NCBI GenBank assembly: GCA_029245825.1
Contig: JAQWON010000006.1
Coordinates: forward strand, 1-50,467
DNA: 50,467 nt
From: Flavobacteriaceae bacterium
GTDB taxonomy: Bacteria; Bacteroidota; Bacteroidia; Flavobacteriales; Flavobacteriaceae
Direction: 5' to 3'
Under the pieces are notes generated by a model, which saw only the letters and a list, made by a program, of their open reading frames with translations, was not told where the DNA came from and made no database searches. Both the position numbers and the translations under genes were made by a program. Positions 36,873-46,808 of the stretch are shown here, one piece after another (position 1 is the first letter of the stretch; each line of letters starts with the position of its first letter).

Positions 36873-37481
36873 TTACTTGTTAGCTATGTATTTATCATTT
36901 ACTTTTTTCCAATTGATAAGATTAAAAAAAGCATCTATATAATCAGGTCTTCTATTTTGATAGTTCAAATAATAAGCATGTTCCCAGACATCAATACCCA
37001 AAATTGGCGATCCTCCACAACCAATTCCAGGCATAATAGGAACATCTTGGTTTGCAGTAGAACATATCTCTAATTTACCATTTTCATGGACACATAGCCA
37101 TGCCCATCCAGATCCAAATCGAGTTGCAGCAGCTTTAGAAAACAAATTTTTAAAGTTTTCAAATGAATCAAAATTATCAGTAATAGAATTTAAAAGATCT
37201 CCTGATGGAGTTCCTCCGCAATTGGGGCCTATTATTTCCCAAAACAAACAGTGATTGAAAAATCCACCACTATTGTTTCTCAATGCAGAATTACTCATAT
37301 CAAGATTTTCAAGAATTTGATTTATTGAATAATTTTCCATTTCAGTTCCTTGAATTGCATTATTTAGATTGGAGGTATATCCAGCATGATGTTTACCATA
37401 ATGAATTTCCATTGTTTTTGAGTCAATATAGGGTTCTAATGCATCGTAAGAATAATTTAAATCAGGTAGTTTAAAAGCCAT
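36873..37481 (-). CDS. Superoxide dismutase, Fe/Mn family (Mn-like)
   Basis: The 202-residue enzyme has metal ligands His27 (IHYGKHH), His77 (FFNHCLFW), Asp164 and His168 (DVWEHAYYL). A Gly rather than Gln four residues before His77, together with Gln in STANQDVP, is the pattern of Mn or cambialistic enzymes rather than strict Fe-SOD. It dismutates superoxide in the cytosol; there is no leader. It converges on the amidophosphoribosyltransferase-like gene with 10 bases between stops and is divergent from the helicase-nuclease pair. Confidence 0.95.
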   Translation of the reverse strand: MAFKLPDLNYSYDALEPYIDSKTMEIHYGKHHAGYTSNLNNAIQGTEMENYSINQILENLDMSNSALRNNSGGFFNHCLFWEIIGPNCGGTPSGDLLNSITDNFDSFENFKNLFSKAAATRFGSGWAWLCVHENGKLEICSTANQDVPIMPGIGCGGSPILGIDVWEHAYYLNYQNRRPDYIDAFFNLINWKKVNDKYIANK

Positions 37482-37570
37482 AGTTATAAAATTTTATTTA
37501 AGTAAAAATAAAATTTTTAAATTCATTATAAAGCAAAACAAAACGATTAATTTTAATAATAAATCTAATC

Positions 37571-40500
37571 TTGAATAGTTCCTCTTTTAAAATCATTAAT
37601 GCTTCTGCAGGTTCTGGAAAAACAACCTCATTAGTTTACCATTTTTTGTTACGTCTATTTCTTGAATCTGATGATTTTGGATATAGAAACATGTTGGCGT
37701 TAACCTTCACAAATAAGGCAGTAAATGAAATGAAAAAAAGGATTTTAGAAGGGTTGTATAATCTTGGATACAAAGATCAATCAAATCAAACAAAAAGATT
37801 AAAAAAAAATCTTTTGGATAATCTAAGCATAAATTCAAATGAATTAACAGATCGTTCTCAGAGAATTTTGAAAAACATTTTACACGAGTATGCAGCATTT
37901 GAAGTGATAACTCTAGATAGTTTTACAAATAAGATCATCAGAAATTTTTCTAGGGAGTTAAATTTACCTTCATCTTATGAACTTATAATTGAAAGCAAAC
38001 AGACTTTTCAAGATATTACTAATAGAATACTTGAAAAAGTTGGAACGGATAAAAGTTTAACTAAGCTTTTAGTTTCTTTTAGTCTTTCTAAAGTTGAAAA
38101 CTTTAAAAGTTGGGATATAGCTTTTGACATTAATGAGTTTTCAAAAATTTTACTAAATGAAAATAATAGAATGGCTATTTCAGATTTAAGAGGAAAAGAT
38201 TTAGAAAAATTTTTAAAAACCAGAAAAAATTTTCTTAGAAAAAGAAAGTTGATCAAAGAAAAAATATCTAAAACAGCAAAAGAAGTTTTAAAAATATTTG
38301 CTGAAGGAGATCTTGAAAAGGAAAATTTTATAAGAGGAACTATTTATAATTATTTTAAGGAGTATTCTAATATTGATTTAAATAAAAACATTCAAAATTC
38401 TTTCAATTTTGACAATAGACTTTTAAAAGTTTTTGAAAATGGCGATAAATTATATCCTCAATCCACTCCAACTGAAAAGAAAGATTTCATTGATAATATT
38501 GAATTATTTTTAAAGGGAAAATATATGGAATTGAGAATGGATGTTGGACAGGTTTCTCTTTTAGAAAATTTATTGAGTCAATGGACAACTCTTTCTCTTT
38601 TGGGACAAATTGAATATGAGTTAGAAGATGTTCAAAATGAAAGAGGAGAAATATTGCTTGAAAGATTTAATGAAATTATTGACAAGGTTATTTTAGAACA
38701 ACCAGTTATTCCGTTTATATACGAAAAATTGGGAGTTAGATATAGGCACTATTTTATTGATGAATTTCAAGATACTTCTAAATTACAATGGAGTAATTTG
38801 ATTCCATTAATATCGCATTCTTTAGAGGGTTTAGATGATAAACAAAAAAAAGGGTCATTAATTCTTGTTGGAGATCCCAAGCAAGCTATTTATGGTTGGA
38901 GAGGAGGAGATAATATCCAATTTTTAAAATTATTAGACAATCAGTCAAGTTTTCAGGTAGAGTCTGAAATTATCACTCCTAAAATAAATCACAGAAGTTT
39001 AAATTGTATTGTTGATTTTAACGAAGATTTTTTTCAATTTATTAATCATAAGATCAATACCATTAGATCAAATAAAACATTCAATTTTAATCAAACAAGT
39101 AAAAAAACTGGTGGATATGTAGAAATAAAAGTCGTTGAGAAATTAAAAAATAAAGAACAGAAAAACATCTCATTTGTTAATCAAGCGATTAAAACAGTAA
39201 TAGAAATAAAGAATTCAGGTTTTAATTGGGGAGAAATAGCAATATTAACCAGAACTAGAAAAGAAGTTGTTTTAATTGCTAATGCTTTGAGCAAGGAAAA
39301 CATACCTTTTGTGTCTTCAGAATCATTATCTGTTTCTGAATCAAAATCAGTTAATTTTTTAATTACACTTATCCGGTCGATTATAGATCCCGGCGATATG
39401 TTTCAACGCAAAGAAGTTTTGGAATTTTTGTGGCAAATCAATTTTGAAAAAGAAGATTACCAGGCTTTAATGTTTGAAAATTTAGATAAAGACCAAAGTC
39501 AAAGTGCTTTTTTTAAAGAGGTCAATAATATCTATGGATATTCATTCAGTCCAGAGATTTTCAGTAAAGCTTCTCTATACGAGTCAATTGAATACGCAAT
39601 AGAATCATTTAGGTTGAAGAGTGAAATAGATGCATATTTAATTGCTTTTTTAGATGATGTTTTTGAATTTTCAACTAACCAAAATCAAAATTTTGCCGCT
39701 TATATATCCTATTGGGAAGAAAGAGGATCAGAAATAATAATTCCTATGCCTGAGGGTAAGAATTGCGTAATTATAAATACCATTCATAAATCAAAGGGAC
39801 TTGAATTTTCTAATGTAATTGTACCTTTTCTAGAAGATCCATTAATCTCTTTAAAGAACTATCATAAGGTTTGGTACCCTATCAATAATGGTTCAGACAA
39901 TAATTTTAATTGGGGCTGGGTTAACTTTTCTGAGAGGTTGAAGCTATTAGGAGATAAGGGTGATAATTTTTATCAAGAAAAAATTTTAAAGAGTCAATTA
40001 GAGTCTCTTAATGTTTTGTATGTTTCACTGACAAGAGCCATCAACAATTTATTTTTAATCTGCCCAAAGGAAATTGATTTAAGTGATCCATTGAAAAGTT
40101 ATTCGACTCTAATAAATCAGTTTTTAATTGAAGAAAACAAAACCTCAGAAGATGACAATTCTTATGTTTGGGGCAAGTTTTTTAAACCCAGTAAAATAAA
40201 AGATGAAGAAGAGAATAGTATTGAAAAAATTCCCTTTGAAATTTCAACTAATTGGTACGAAAAACTTCACAAAAAAAATCTCTCAAAAGATTTAAATCCT
40301 CAATACATTAAATCAGATAAGGGGATTATAATTCATGAGCTTCTTAGTAGCCTAAAATATGATAATGATCTTAATCAGATCATAAACTTTGGAATTGAAA
40401 CAAATAAAATTAAAATTCAGGAAAAAAAATATTATCATGAATTAATAACTAAAATAATCAAGCATCCAGAGTTAAAAGATTATTATAGTCAATCTTGTTA

Positions 40501-40750
40501 CGTTCTTAACGAGCAAGACATTTTAATTCCCAAAAAATCTTTTGTTCGTCCAGACAGAATAGTTAAAACTTCAAAAGGATGGGTGATAATTGATTACAAA
40601 ACAGGTGCTTATAAACTTGATTATGAAACTCAGCTTTTTGTTTATGAAAAAATATTGACTGAAATGGGATTGAATGTTTACAGGAAGTATCTTGTTTATA
40701 TCGGAGAAAATATTGAAGTAAGATCTATAAAACGTAGTCTTAAATTTTGA
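37571..40750 (+). CDS. AddA/RecB-like helicase-nuclease
   Basis: The 1059-residue UvrD/Rep-type enzyme has Walker A GSGKT (14-18), motif II in YFIDEFQDTSKLQW, motif III in VGDPKQAIYGWRGGD, motif V in INTIHKSKGLEFSNVI and motif VI in NVLYVSLTRA. A C-terminal PD-(D/E)XK nuclease follows (FVRPDRIV, then VIIDYKTG). With the next gene it should process double-strand breaks for recombination, like AddAB/RecBCD. The start is TTG at 37571: no in-frame ATG precedes the NASAGSGKT motif. The stop overlaps the next TTG as TTGA, so the pair is translationally coupled. Confidence 0.92.
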   Translation: MNSSSFKIINASAGSGKTTSLVYHFLLRLFLESDDFGYRNMLALTFTNKAVNEMKKRILEGLYNLGYKDQSNQTKRLKKNLLDNLSINSNELTDRSQRILKNILHEYAAFEVITLDSFTNKIIRNFSRELNLPSSYELIIESKQTFQDITNRILEKVGTDKSLTKLLVSFSLSKVENFKSWDIAFDINEFSKILLNENNRMAISDLRGKDLEKFLKTRKNFLRKRKLIKEKISKTAKEVLKIFAEGDLEKENFIRGTIYNYFKEYSNIDLNKNIQNSFNFDNRLLKVFENGDKLYPQSTPTEKKDFIDNIELFLKGKYMELRMDVGQVSLLENLLSQWTTLSLLGQIEYELEDVQNERGEILLERFNEIIDKVILEQPVIPFIYEKLGVRYRHYFIDEFQDTSKLQWSNLIPLISHSLEGLDDKQKKGSLILVGDPKQAIYGWRGGDNIQFLKLLDNQSSFQVESEIITPKINHRSLNCIVDFNEDFFQFINHKINTIRSNKTFNFNQTSKKTGGYVEIKVVEKLKNKEQKNISFVNQAIKTVIEIKNSGFNWGEIAILTRTRKEVVLIANALSKENIPFVSSESLSVSESKSVNFLITLIRSIIDPGDMFQRKEVLEFLWQINFEKEDYQALMFENLDKDQSQSAFFKEVNNIYGYSFSPEIFSKASLYESIEYAIESFRLKSEIDAYLIAFLDDVFEFSTNQNQNFAAYISYWEERGSEIIIPMPEGKNCVIINTIHKSKGLEFSNVIVPFLEDPLISLKNYHKVWYPINNGSDNNFNWGWVNFSERLKLLGDKGDNFYQEKILKSQLESLNVLYVSLTRAINNLFLICPKEIDLSDPLKSYSTLINQFLIEENKTSEDDNSYVWGKFFKPSKIKDEEENSIEKIPFEISTNWYEKLHKKNLSKDLNPQYIKSDKGIIIHELLSSLKYDNDLNQIINFGIETNKIKIQEKKYYHELITKIIKHPELKDYYSQSCYVLNEQDILIPKKSFVRPDRIVKTSKGWVIIDYKTGAYKLDYETQLFVYEKILTEMGLNVYRKYLVYIGENIEVRSIKRSLKF

Positions 40751-43482
40751 AAACTTTTTTAGACGAAATATCGAAAAAAATCATCTCTTTAAATTATCAG
40801 TTTAAAGATGTAAAAATTGTTGTTCCAAATAAAAGAGCAATATCATTTTTTAAAAAATCTCTATCAAATAATCTGTCAAAGCCTGAATTTTCTCCGGAGA
40901 TAATAAGTATTGAAGATTTTATGGGAGAAATGTCAGGGCTAAAAAAAATTCAGAGAATAGACCTCTTGTTTCAGTTCTATGAAATTTACAAGACAGATAA
41001 TATTGGTCATAAAATTGATGATTTTAATGAATTTTTGAGGTGGGCAAATACAGCATTGGATGATTTTGATGAAATAGATTTTCATTTATTAAACGCAGAT
41101 GATTTTTTTGAATATGAAAGTTCTTTAGCAAGAATTGAAGAGTGGGCTAAAGGAAATTCATCGAACGATTTAGTGAAAAATCATTCTAGCTTTTTTAATT
41201 CTCTTAAAATATATTATGAAAAAATTTATAAAAATTTAATACATGAAAATAAGGGTAGTCTTGGAATAATTTTTAGAGAAGCTGTTGGGAATCTGGAAAT
41301 ATATCTTCAAAACACAAATAAGTTTCATTTTTTTATCGGTTTTAATGCTCTTAATAAATGTGAAAGTCAAGTTTTTCAAGAATTTTTATCATTAAAAAAA
41401 GGAGAAATAATATGGGATATTGATAAATTTTTGTACGATGATGAATCAAATTCAGCAGGTAAATTCATTAGAAAATATTTTAATGAATGGAATTATTTAA
41501 GGCAAAAAAAAGAATCTTTTACTGAGAAAAACTTTGAATTAGAAAAGAAGATATCTCTTGTTGGGATACCAAAAAATGTGGGTCAATCTAAATATGCTGC
41601 TGAAATTTCTGAAAAATTTCACAACCAGTCAAAGAAAGAAAAAACTGTAATTGTTTTAGGTAAAGAAACTTTATTAACTCCTTTATTATCTGGGTTTTCA
41701 AAAAATGAAACAAAATGGAATGTAACTATGGGACATCCAATTTCTCAAACCCCTTCATCAGATTTTTTCGATTTATTTTTTAAAATGCATATAAATATTT
41801 CTTCAAATGGATTTTATTACAAAAACATTCATGAGATTTTAACGGCCAGTTGGGTTAAAGAAATGTTCCAGTTCAATAAAATAAATATCATGTCTGATAT
41901 AGAAAAATTGGTAAAGGCTAATCAATCATTAATTGATCCTTTATTTTTTATTGATCAAAATAATCAAAACAATCTGAAGACACTTTTTTTTAAAAAATTT
42001 AAAGATTCCAAAGATTTTATAAATCGACTTATAAATATATCTGATTTTTTTATTTCTTTTTTTGGGTCAATTGGTTCAGAAACAATCTTTTTAGAGTTGA
42101 ATCATTTTAAAAGAATTAAGGAAATTTTTTTGCAATTATTAGGTAAAAACAAAATAGATTTACTTGGCAATGATATTAGCTCAATTTATAAAACATTTAA
42201 GTTTTTAATCAGGTCAGAGAAAGTAAACTTTTCAACTGATTCCTCTGAAGGAATCCAAATTATGGGACTTTTAGAAACAAGACTTTTGGATTTTGAAAAT
42301 GTAATTATAACAAATGTTAATGAAGGAGTTTTACCTCCTGGAAAGAAAAATCATTCATTTATTTCATTTGAATCTAGAAAAAAATTTGGAATGTTTACTT
42401 TTCTTGACAAAGATGCAATATATACCTATCACTTTTACAGATTGATTCAAAGGGCTAAAAATATTTTTCTAATATATAATATAAAAAGTGAAGGTCTTAA
42501 TTCTGGAGAGAAAAGCAGGTTTATATATCAGTTAAAATTTAACAATCTTAAAAATCATGATTTAAAAGAAATAAATTTAGGATATGATTTTCAGAAACAA
42601 TATTCTAAAATTGATTTGATTAAAAAAACAGAGCAAGTAGAAAAAAGATTAGCGGAAATTTCTTCTAAAGGATTCTCTCCCTCTTCCTTAATTGAATATT
42701 TAACAGATCCAATCGGATTTTATTACAAAAGAATATTAAAAATCAAAGAAACTGAAAAAGTTGAATCTACAATAAGTTATAAAGATAGAGGGACTATTGT
42801 TCATAAGGTTTTAGAAGATTTGTATAAACCCTATTTAAATAAAATCTTAAGAATAGAAGATTTTAATTTGATGGAAAAGAATATAGAAGATTTAATAAAT
42901 GAAAAGTATGAACTTATTTATGGGAGAAGTCATAAAAAAATAGGATTAAACTACATAATCCATGAGGTTTTAAAGAAACATATCAAAGATTTTATTTTAA
43001 AAGAAAAAAATCTAGTTAAAGATGGCAGGACTTTAGAGATAATATATTTAGAAAAGGATTTAGAAAAAAACATTTCTATTCCTAGTCTTTCATCCCCAGT
43101 AAAATTAATTGGTCAAGTTGATCGAATTGATAAATTAGATGGAGTCACTAGGATAATTGATTATAAAACAGGCAAAATATTACCTTCTAATTTAAAACTT
43201 TCTAAAATTGAAAACTTATTTTCCGAGACTCAATTTGCTTCATCATTTCAGCTTTTAAACTACTTTTATTTGTACTCAAGTTATTTAGAAAGTGATGATG
43301 CAGTTCAAGCAGGTATAATTTCATTTAAAAATTTAGATCAATATTTTATGCCACTTTCACTTTCAGGCTCTCAAAAAAATAATTTTATTGATTTCTCTAT
43401 ACTTTCTTTATTTGAAAAGTCTTTAATTGATCTTATTATTGAGATTTTTAATAGGGAAATTCCGTTCAGGCGTATGGAATAA
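40747..43482 (+). CDS. AddB-like PD-(D/E)XK nuclease subunit
   Basis: The 911-residue protein pairs with the preceding helicase. The N-terminal VPNKRAISFFKKSL region is of the inactivated-helicase type: no Walker A lysine motif is visible. The middle contains LETRLLDFENVIITNVNEGV, a motif V-like segment typical of AddB. The C-terminal RecB-like nuclease shows GTIVHKVLEDLY, then GQVDRIDKLD and IIDYKTGKI. I saw no four-cysteine iron-sulfur cluster pattern like that of Bacillus AddB. The start is TTG inside the previous stop (TTGA); the first in-frame ATG is over 50 codons in. Confidence 0.87.
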   Translation: MKTFLDEISKKIISLNYQFKDVKIVVPNKRAISFFKKSLSNNLSKPEFSPEIISIEDFMGEMSGLKKIQRIDLLFQFYEIYKTDNIGHKIDDFNEFLRWANTALDDFDEIDFHLLNADDFFEYESSLARIEEWAKGNSSNDLVKNHSSFFNSLKIYYEKIYKNLIHENKGSLGIIFREAVGNLEIYLQNTNKFHFFIGFNALNKCESQVFQEFLSLKKGEIIWDIDKFLYDDESNSAGKFIRKYFNEWNYLRQKKESFTEKNFELEKKISLVGIPKNVGQSKYAAEISEKFHNQSKKEKTVIVLGKETLLTPLLSGFSKNETKWNVTMGHPISQTPSSDFFDLFFKMHINISSNGFYYKNIHEILTASWVKEMFQFNKINIMSDIEKLVKANQSLIDPLFFIDQNNQNNLKTLFFKKFKDSKDFINRLINISDFFISFFGSIGSETIFLELNHFKRIKEIFLQLLGKNKIDLLGNDISSIYKTFKFLIRSEKVNFSTDSSEGIQIMGLLETRLLDFENVIITNVNEGVLPPGKKNHSFISFESRKKFGMFTFLDKDAIYTYHFYRLIQRAKNIFLIYNIKSEGLNSGEKSRFIYQLKFNNLKNHDLKEINLGYDFQKQYSKIDLIKKTEQVEKRLAEISSKGFSPSSLIEYLTDPIGFYYKRILKIKETEKVESTISYKDRGTIVHKVLEDLYKPYLNKILRIEDFNLMEKNIEDLINEKYELIYGRSHKKIGLNYIIHEVLKKHIKDFILKEKNLVKDGRTLEIIYLEKDLEKNISIPSLSSPVKLIGQVDRIDKLDGVTRIIDYKTGKILPSNLKLSKIENLFSETQFASSFQLLNYFYLYSSYLESDDAVQAGIISFKNLDQYFMPLSLSGSQKNNFIDFSILSLFEKSLIDLIIEIFNREIPFRRME

Positions 43483-43517
43483 TATTTATTATATTTAGAC
43501 ATAATTTTAATAAAATT

Positions 43518-44414
43518 ATGAATAAGAAAAAGAAAGGCTTTATAACTCCCGAAGAAAAAGGAATTAAAAAAGAGAAGCTAAATTGGTTTTTAAGAATCAT
43601 TACTCTTGGAGATAGATTTTCTTATCAAGATTTTTTTGATCGTTTAAAAAAGGGTATAGTTGATTTTTTAATTGTCTTTTTTGGTGTATTGGTATCTTTT
43701 GGAGTTGAACAAAAAGGACAGTCTTTTGATGATAGAGGCAGAAACATAGACAATCTAATTAACCTTCGAGACGAGATGATTAGTATGAAGGATTATACTC
43801 AAATATATATACAGCAAAATGAGTGGGTTACTGACATGTATCAAAGATTATATGATCAATGGGAGGTTGATAACGACAGTGTTTTTCTTTTATATGATGA
43901 GGAGGTTACCGAGGATGAAGGATATTATTCTCCTTTAACTTATTACCCAAATTTAGATCCGTTTAACCCTCCAAGAGTAGTTTATGAGGCAATTAAACTT
44001 GATGGAACCTTTAGATTTTTAGGGCCTCAAATAGGAAGAATAATCAACGAGACATACGATGGAACTGATCTTAAATATTTGATGATAAATACTGATAGGG
44101 AAGAAAGAATTTTTGTCAACCAATTCAATGACAGGCTAGCTCATAGATGGGTTTATGAGGTAGAGGACGATATTAACTTATACAATAATTATTGGTGGGT
44201 AAAAAACAGAAAATATATTCAAAAGGATAGGTTCTTGAGATATAATTTATATAATAGAATTGAATTATGGGAACAAATTGCAACTCAATTGATCGATTAT
44301 GATGGATTTTTGGAGAGAAATATTAAAACAATTGACTCTTTAGTAAAACTTAAAGAATCTGAAGTCACCTTAGTTTATTGGTGTCTAGTCAATTGCGGAG
44401 AAGAGTTTAATTGA
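43518..44414 (+). CDS. Membrane-anchored protein of unknown function
   Basis: The 298-residue protein is not recognised with confidence. It has a basic N-terminus, one hydrophobic helix at about 47-64 (IVDFLIVFFGVLVSFGVEQ), then about 230 soluble residues rich in aromatic and acidic residues. The layout, with one helix followed by paired helices starting NIDNLINLRDEM, recalls the DUF6090-type membrane proteins common in flavobacteria, but I could not verify that. It lies 35 bases after the AddB-like gene and could be cotranscribed. It converges on the crtI-like gene with 8 bases between stops. Confidence 0.75.
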   Translation: MNKKKKGFITPEEKGIKKEKLNWFLRIITLGDRFSYQDFFDRLKKGIVDFLIVFFGVLVSFGVEQKGQSFDDRGRNIDNLINLRDEMISMKDYTQIYIQQNEWVTDMYQRLYDQWEVDNDSVFLLYDEEVTEDEGYYSPLTYYPNLDPFNPPRVVYEAIKLDGTFRFLGPQIGRIINETYDGTDLKYLMINTDREERIFVNQFNDRLAHRWVYEVEDDINLYNNYWWVKNRKYIQKDRFLRYNLYNRIELWEQIATQLIDYDGFLERNIKTIDSLVKLKESEVTLVYWCLVNCGEEFN

Positions 44415-44422
44415 TTTTATAG

Positions 44423-45889
44423 TTATTCACTTGTTCTTTTTATCAACTCCGCAGATAATTTTCCAGAAATAAGAGCAGGGGGCACTCCGGGTCCAGGAAC
44501 AGTTAATTGGCCTGAGAAATAAAGATTTTTTATTTTTTTACTTTTTAGCTTTGGCCTTAGAAAAGCTGTTTGCATTAGTGTGTTAGATAGCCCATAAGCA
44601 TTCCCTTTATAAGAATTATAATCATTAATAAAATCTTTTATGCAATATGATCTATGAAATAAAATATCATTTTTTAATGATTGTCCGGTCAGTTTTTCAA
44701 TTCTTTTAATTATCAATTCAAAGTATGATTTTCTTAATTCTTTTGTGTCCTCTATACCAGGGGCTATTGGGATGAGAACAGTACAAGCTTCTTTATCTTT
44801 TGGAGCCATAGATTTGTCAGTAATTGAAGGAAAATTAGTATATATCAATGGATCAATTGGCCAAGATGGCTCGTCATAAATACTTTTAGCATGTTTATCA
44901 AAATCTGTATCAAAGAAAAGAGTGTGATGAGAGACATTTTTAATTTTTTTATTAAATCCAATAAAAAATAAAAGTGCAGATGGAGCAAAAATTTTTTTCT
45001 TCCAATATGTCTTACTATAGACTCTATCTTTAAATTCCAGGAGTGATTCAGAGTGGGCGTAGTCCGCACCACTTAGAACAATATCGGAGAAAAAGTCTTT
45101 TTCATTAACTCTAACCCCCAAAGCCTTATTTTGTTTTGTTAATATTTTTTGAACTTCACTATTTAAATGAAATTTAACTCCCAATTCTTTTGCTAATTTC
45201 TCAATTCCAATAACTACACTGTACATTCCGTTTTTAGGATGCCATGTTCCTAATCCAAAATCTGCATAACTCATAAAATTATAAAATGCTGGAGTAGCAG
45301 AGGGCTTTGCTCCTAGAAACAAAACAGGGAACTGTAGAATTTGTCTTAAATAAGGATTTTTAAACTTTTTAATCACTTCCTTTTTAATACTTGTAAAAAA
45401 GTATTTAACTTTTCTTATTGTATTAATGGTGATTAATTCAAAAAAAGAGTTACCATACATTTTATAAATTACTTCTCCAATTGCTATTTTGTAATTTGTT
45501 TTTGCTTCAGAGATAAATGTCTCTAATTTTTTTTTACCTCCTTTTTCTATAGCTTCAAATTGGTCACATCTCTTTTCAAAAGAATCTTCAAGTTTTATTG
45601 AATCTTTTTTGCCAAAATATACTTCATAACTTGGATCTAATCTTTCTAGAGAATAAAAATCTTGAGGTGTTTTTGAAAAATCTGAAAAAAATTTTTCAAA
45701 TATATCAGGCATCCAATACCAAGTTGGACCTATATCAAAAGTGAACCCCTTTATTTTTAATCTTGCAGCTCTTCCTCCAACCATTGAGTTTTTTTCAAAA
45801 ACATGAACTTCAAAACCAAATTTTGACAAATAACATGCAGCTGCCAATGCAGAGAATCCAGAACCAATTATTGAAACCTTTTTTTTCAT
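44423..45889 (-). CDS. CrtI-type phytoene desaturase/carotenoid oxidoreductase
   Basis: The 488-residue flavoprotein has the N-terminal dinucleotide motif SIIGSGFSALAAACYL, then FEKNSMVGGRA and FDIGPTWYWMPDIFE, both typical of carotenoid desaturases. The C-terminal NLYFSGQLTVPGPGVPPALISG is the CrtI family signature. It would desaturate phytoene or a related carotenoid using FAD at the membrane. No phytoene synthase, cyclase or rhodopsin gene is adjacent, so the pathway partners are elsewhere, or this is one of the paralogues (ketolase or isomerase type). A -7-like TATATTTG (minus strand, 45897-45904) lies only 7 bases before the ATG. Confidence 0.9.
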   Translation of the reverse strand: MKKKVSIIGSGFSALAAACYLSKFGFEVHVFEKNSMVGGRAARLKIKGFTFDIGPTWYWMPDIFEKFFSDFSKTPQDFYSLERLDPSYEVYFGKKDSIKLEDSFEKRCDQFEAIEKGGKKKLETFISEAKTNYKIAIGEVIYKMYGNSFFELITINTIRKVKYFFTSIKKEVIKKFKNPYLRQILQFPVLFLGAKPSATPAFYNFMSYADFGLGTWHPKNGMYSVVIGIEKLAKELGVKFHLNSEVQKILTKQNKALGVRVNEKDFFSDIVLSGADYAHSESLLEFKDRVYSKTYWKKKIFAPSALLFFIGFNKKIKNVSHHTLFFDTDFDKHAKSIYDEPSWPIDPLIYTNFPSITDKSMAPKDKEACTVLIPIAPGIEDTKELRKSYFELIIKRIEKLTGQSLKNDILFHRSYCIKDFINDYNSYKGNAYGLSNTLMQTAFLRPKLKSKKIKNLYFSGQLTVPGPGVPPALISGKLSAELIKRTSE

Positions 45890-45984
45890 ACCGAAACAAA
45901 TATACCTTAATAATATTGTAAATTTTTAAGTATAAAAAAATCTAATGGGTAATTATCTTTTTAAATAGAAATTATTAATCAATT

Positions 45985-46698
45985 TTATTTTAGAGGGTGT
46001 TTTTTCTTTCTGTTTTGAGCAATTATTTCCTCTACAAAAGAGGCGCTAATTATTCCAGTTGGAATTGCTACTACACCAATTCCAACTAATGAAATTATTG
46101 AGGCAAAAATTTTACCACCTACAGTTATGGGATAAACATCACCATAGCCAACTGTAGCCAGTGATACCGTTGCCCACCATATTGATTCGGTAATACTGGA
46201 AAACTTCTCGGGTTGAGCGTCATTTTCAAGGTAGTATATAGCAGAAGCAGAAAATAGAATGGTTAATACTGATAAAAAAAGTGTAAATTTTAATTCTCCT
46301 TTAACTGCAGATAATGCTTTTACAAATAACTTTAAAGATTTACTTTCCCGACCAAGTTTAAAGATCCTTGTCAATCTAAATAACCTAAGAATTCTTAGGA
46401 AACGACCATCAACTTTAACGAATTGATTTAGATAAAAAGGAAGAATGGAGAAAAGGTCAATTAAACCAAAAAAACTGAAAATATAATTTATAGCACCTTT
46501 GATTTTTTCCTCTTTATAGGCTGAATATACCCTAAACAAATATTCAAAAGAAAAAATAATTATCGAAACAAATTCGAATTGATAAAATAAATTCCCATAA
46601 GCTTCGTGAATATTTTGATGGGAGTCTAAAATCATTGCAATAACATTTGCTATGATTAACAGATAAATAAACTTATCAAATGAATTTAGAGACTTCAT
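45985..46698 (-). CDS. Voltage-gated potassium channel
   Basis: The 237-residue six-helix channel has the K+ selectivity filter TVGYGD at 182-187 and a voltage-sensor S4 with basic residues at every third position: Arg99, 102, 105, 108, 111 and Lys114. S5, the pore loop and S6 follow (GKIFASIISLVGIGVVAIPTG). The C-terminal cytosolic tail is only about 20 residues, with no RCK or cyclic-nucleotide domain, so gating is probably by voltage alone. It is a four-subunit inner-membrane channel. It begins 4 bases after the stop of a 28-codon single-helix ORF and is likely cotranscribed with it. Confidence 0.94.
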   Translation of the reverse strand: MKSLNSFDKFIYLLIIANVIAMILDSHQNIHEAYGNLFYQFEFVSIIIFSFEYLFRVYSAYKEEKIKGAINYIFSFFGLIDLFSILPFYLNQFVKVDGRFLRILRLFRLTRIFKLGRESKSLKLFVKALSAVKGELKFTLFLSVLTILFSASAIYYLENDAQPEKFSSITESIWWATVSLATVGYGDVYPITVGGKIFASIISLVGIGVVAIPTGIISASFVEEIIAQNRKKKHPLK

Positions 46699-46702
46699 AA
46701 GG

Positions 46703-46789
46703 CTACTTTTTTAGCATGTCCTTAAAAATAGCAAATAAGACAATTACAGTAGTTACTATAACAACTCCGACTACAAAACCTTCTGACAT
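46703..46789 (-). CDS. 28-residue single-helix membrane microprotein
   Basis: ATG at 46789 opens a frame of 28 codons ending in TAG at 46703-46705. The product starts MSEG, has one hydrophobic run of about 19 residues (FVVGVVIVTTVIVLFAIF) and ends KDMLKK, a positively charged tail that suggests the C-terminus is inside. Its stop is 4 bases before the channel ATG. A perfect -7 element lies 19 bases upstream of its own ATG and none lies between the two genes, so the channel message should begin with this ORF. It is too short for homology. It could be a small channel subunit or a leader peptide; it could also be chance. Confidence 0.55.
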   Translation of the reverse strand: MSEGFVVGVVIVTTVIVLFAIFKDMLKK

Positions 46790-46808
46790 TATTATTAATT
46801 AATATGAT

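Noticed and set aside
36860..36875. TAACTT-TTTT-AAGTTA inverted repeat between the amidophosphoribosyltransferase-like gene and sod
   Set aside because: A six-base, nearly all-AT stem that includes both stop regions is too weak to call a terminator.
37571..43482. Possible defence system based on a helicase plus nuclease pair
   Set aside because: The motif set and pairing fit the housekeeping AddAB-type recombination enzyme beside sod, a normal flavobacterial position; no other defence genes are nearby.
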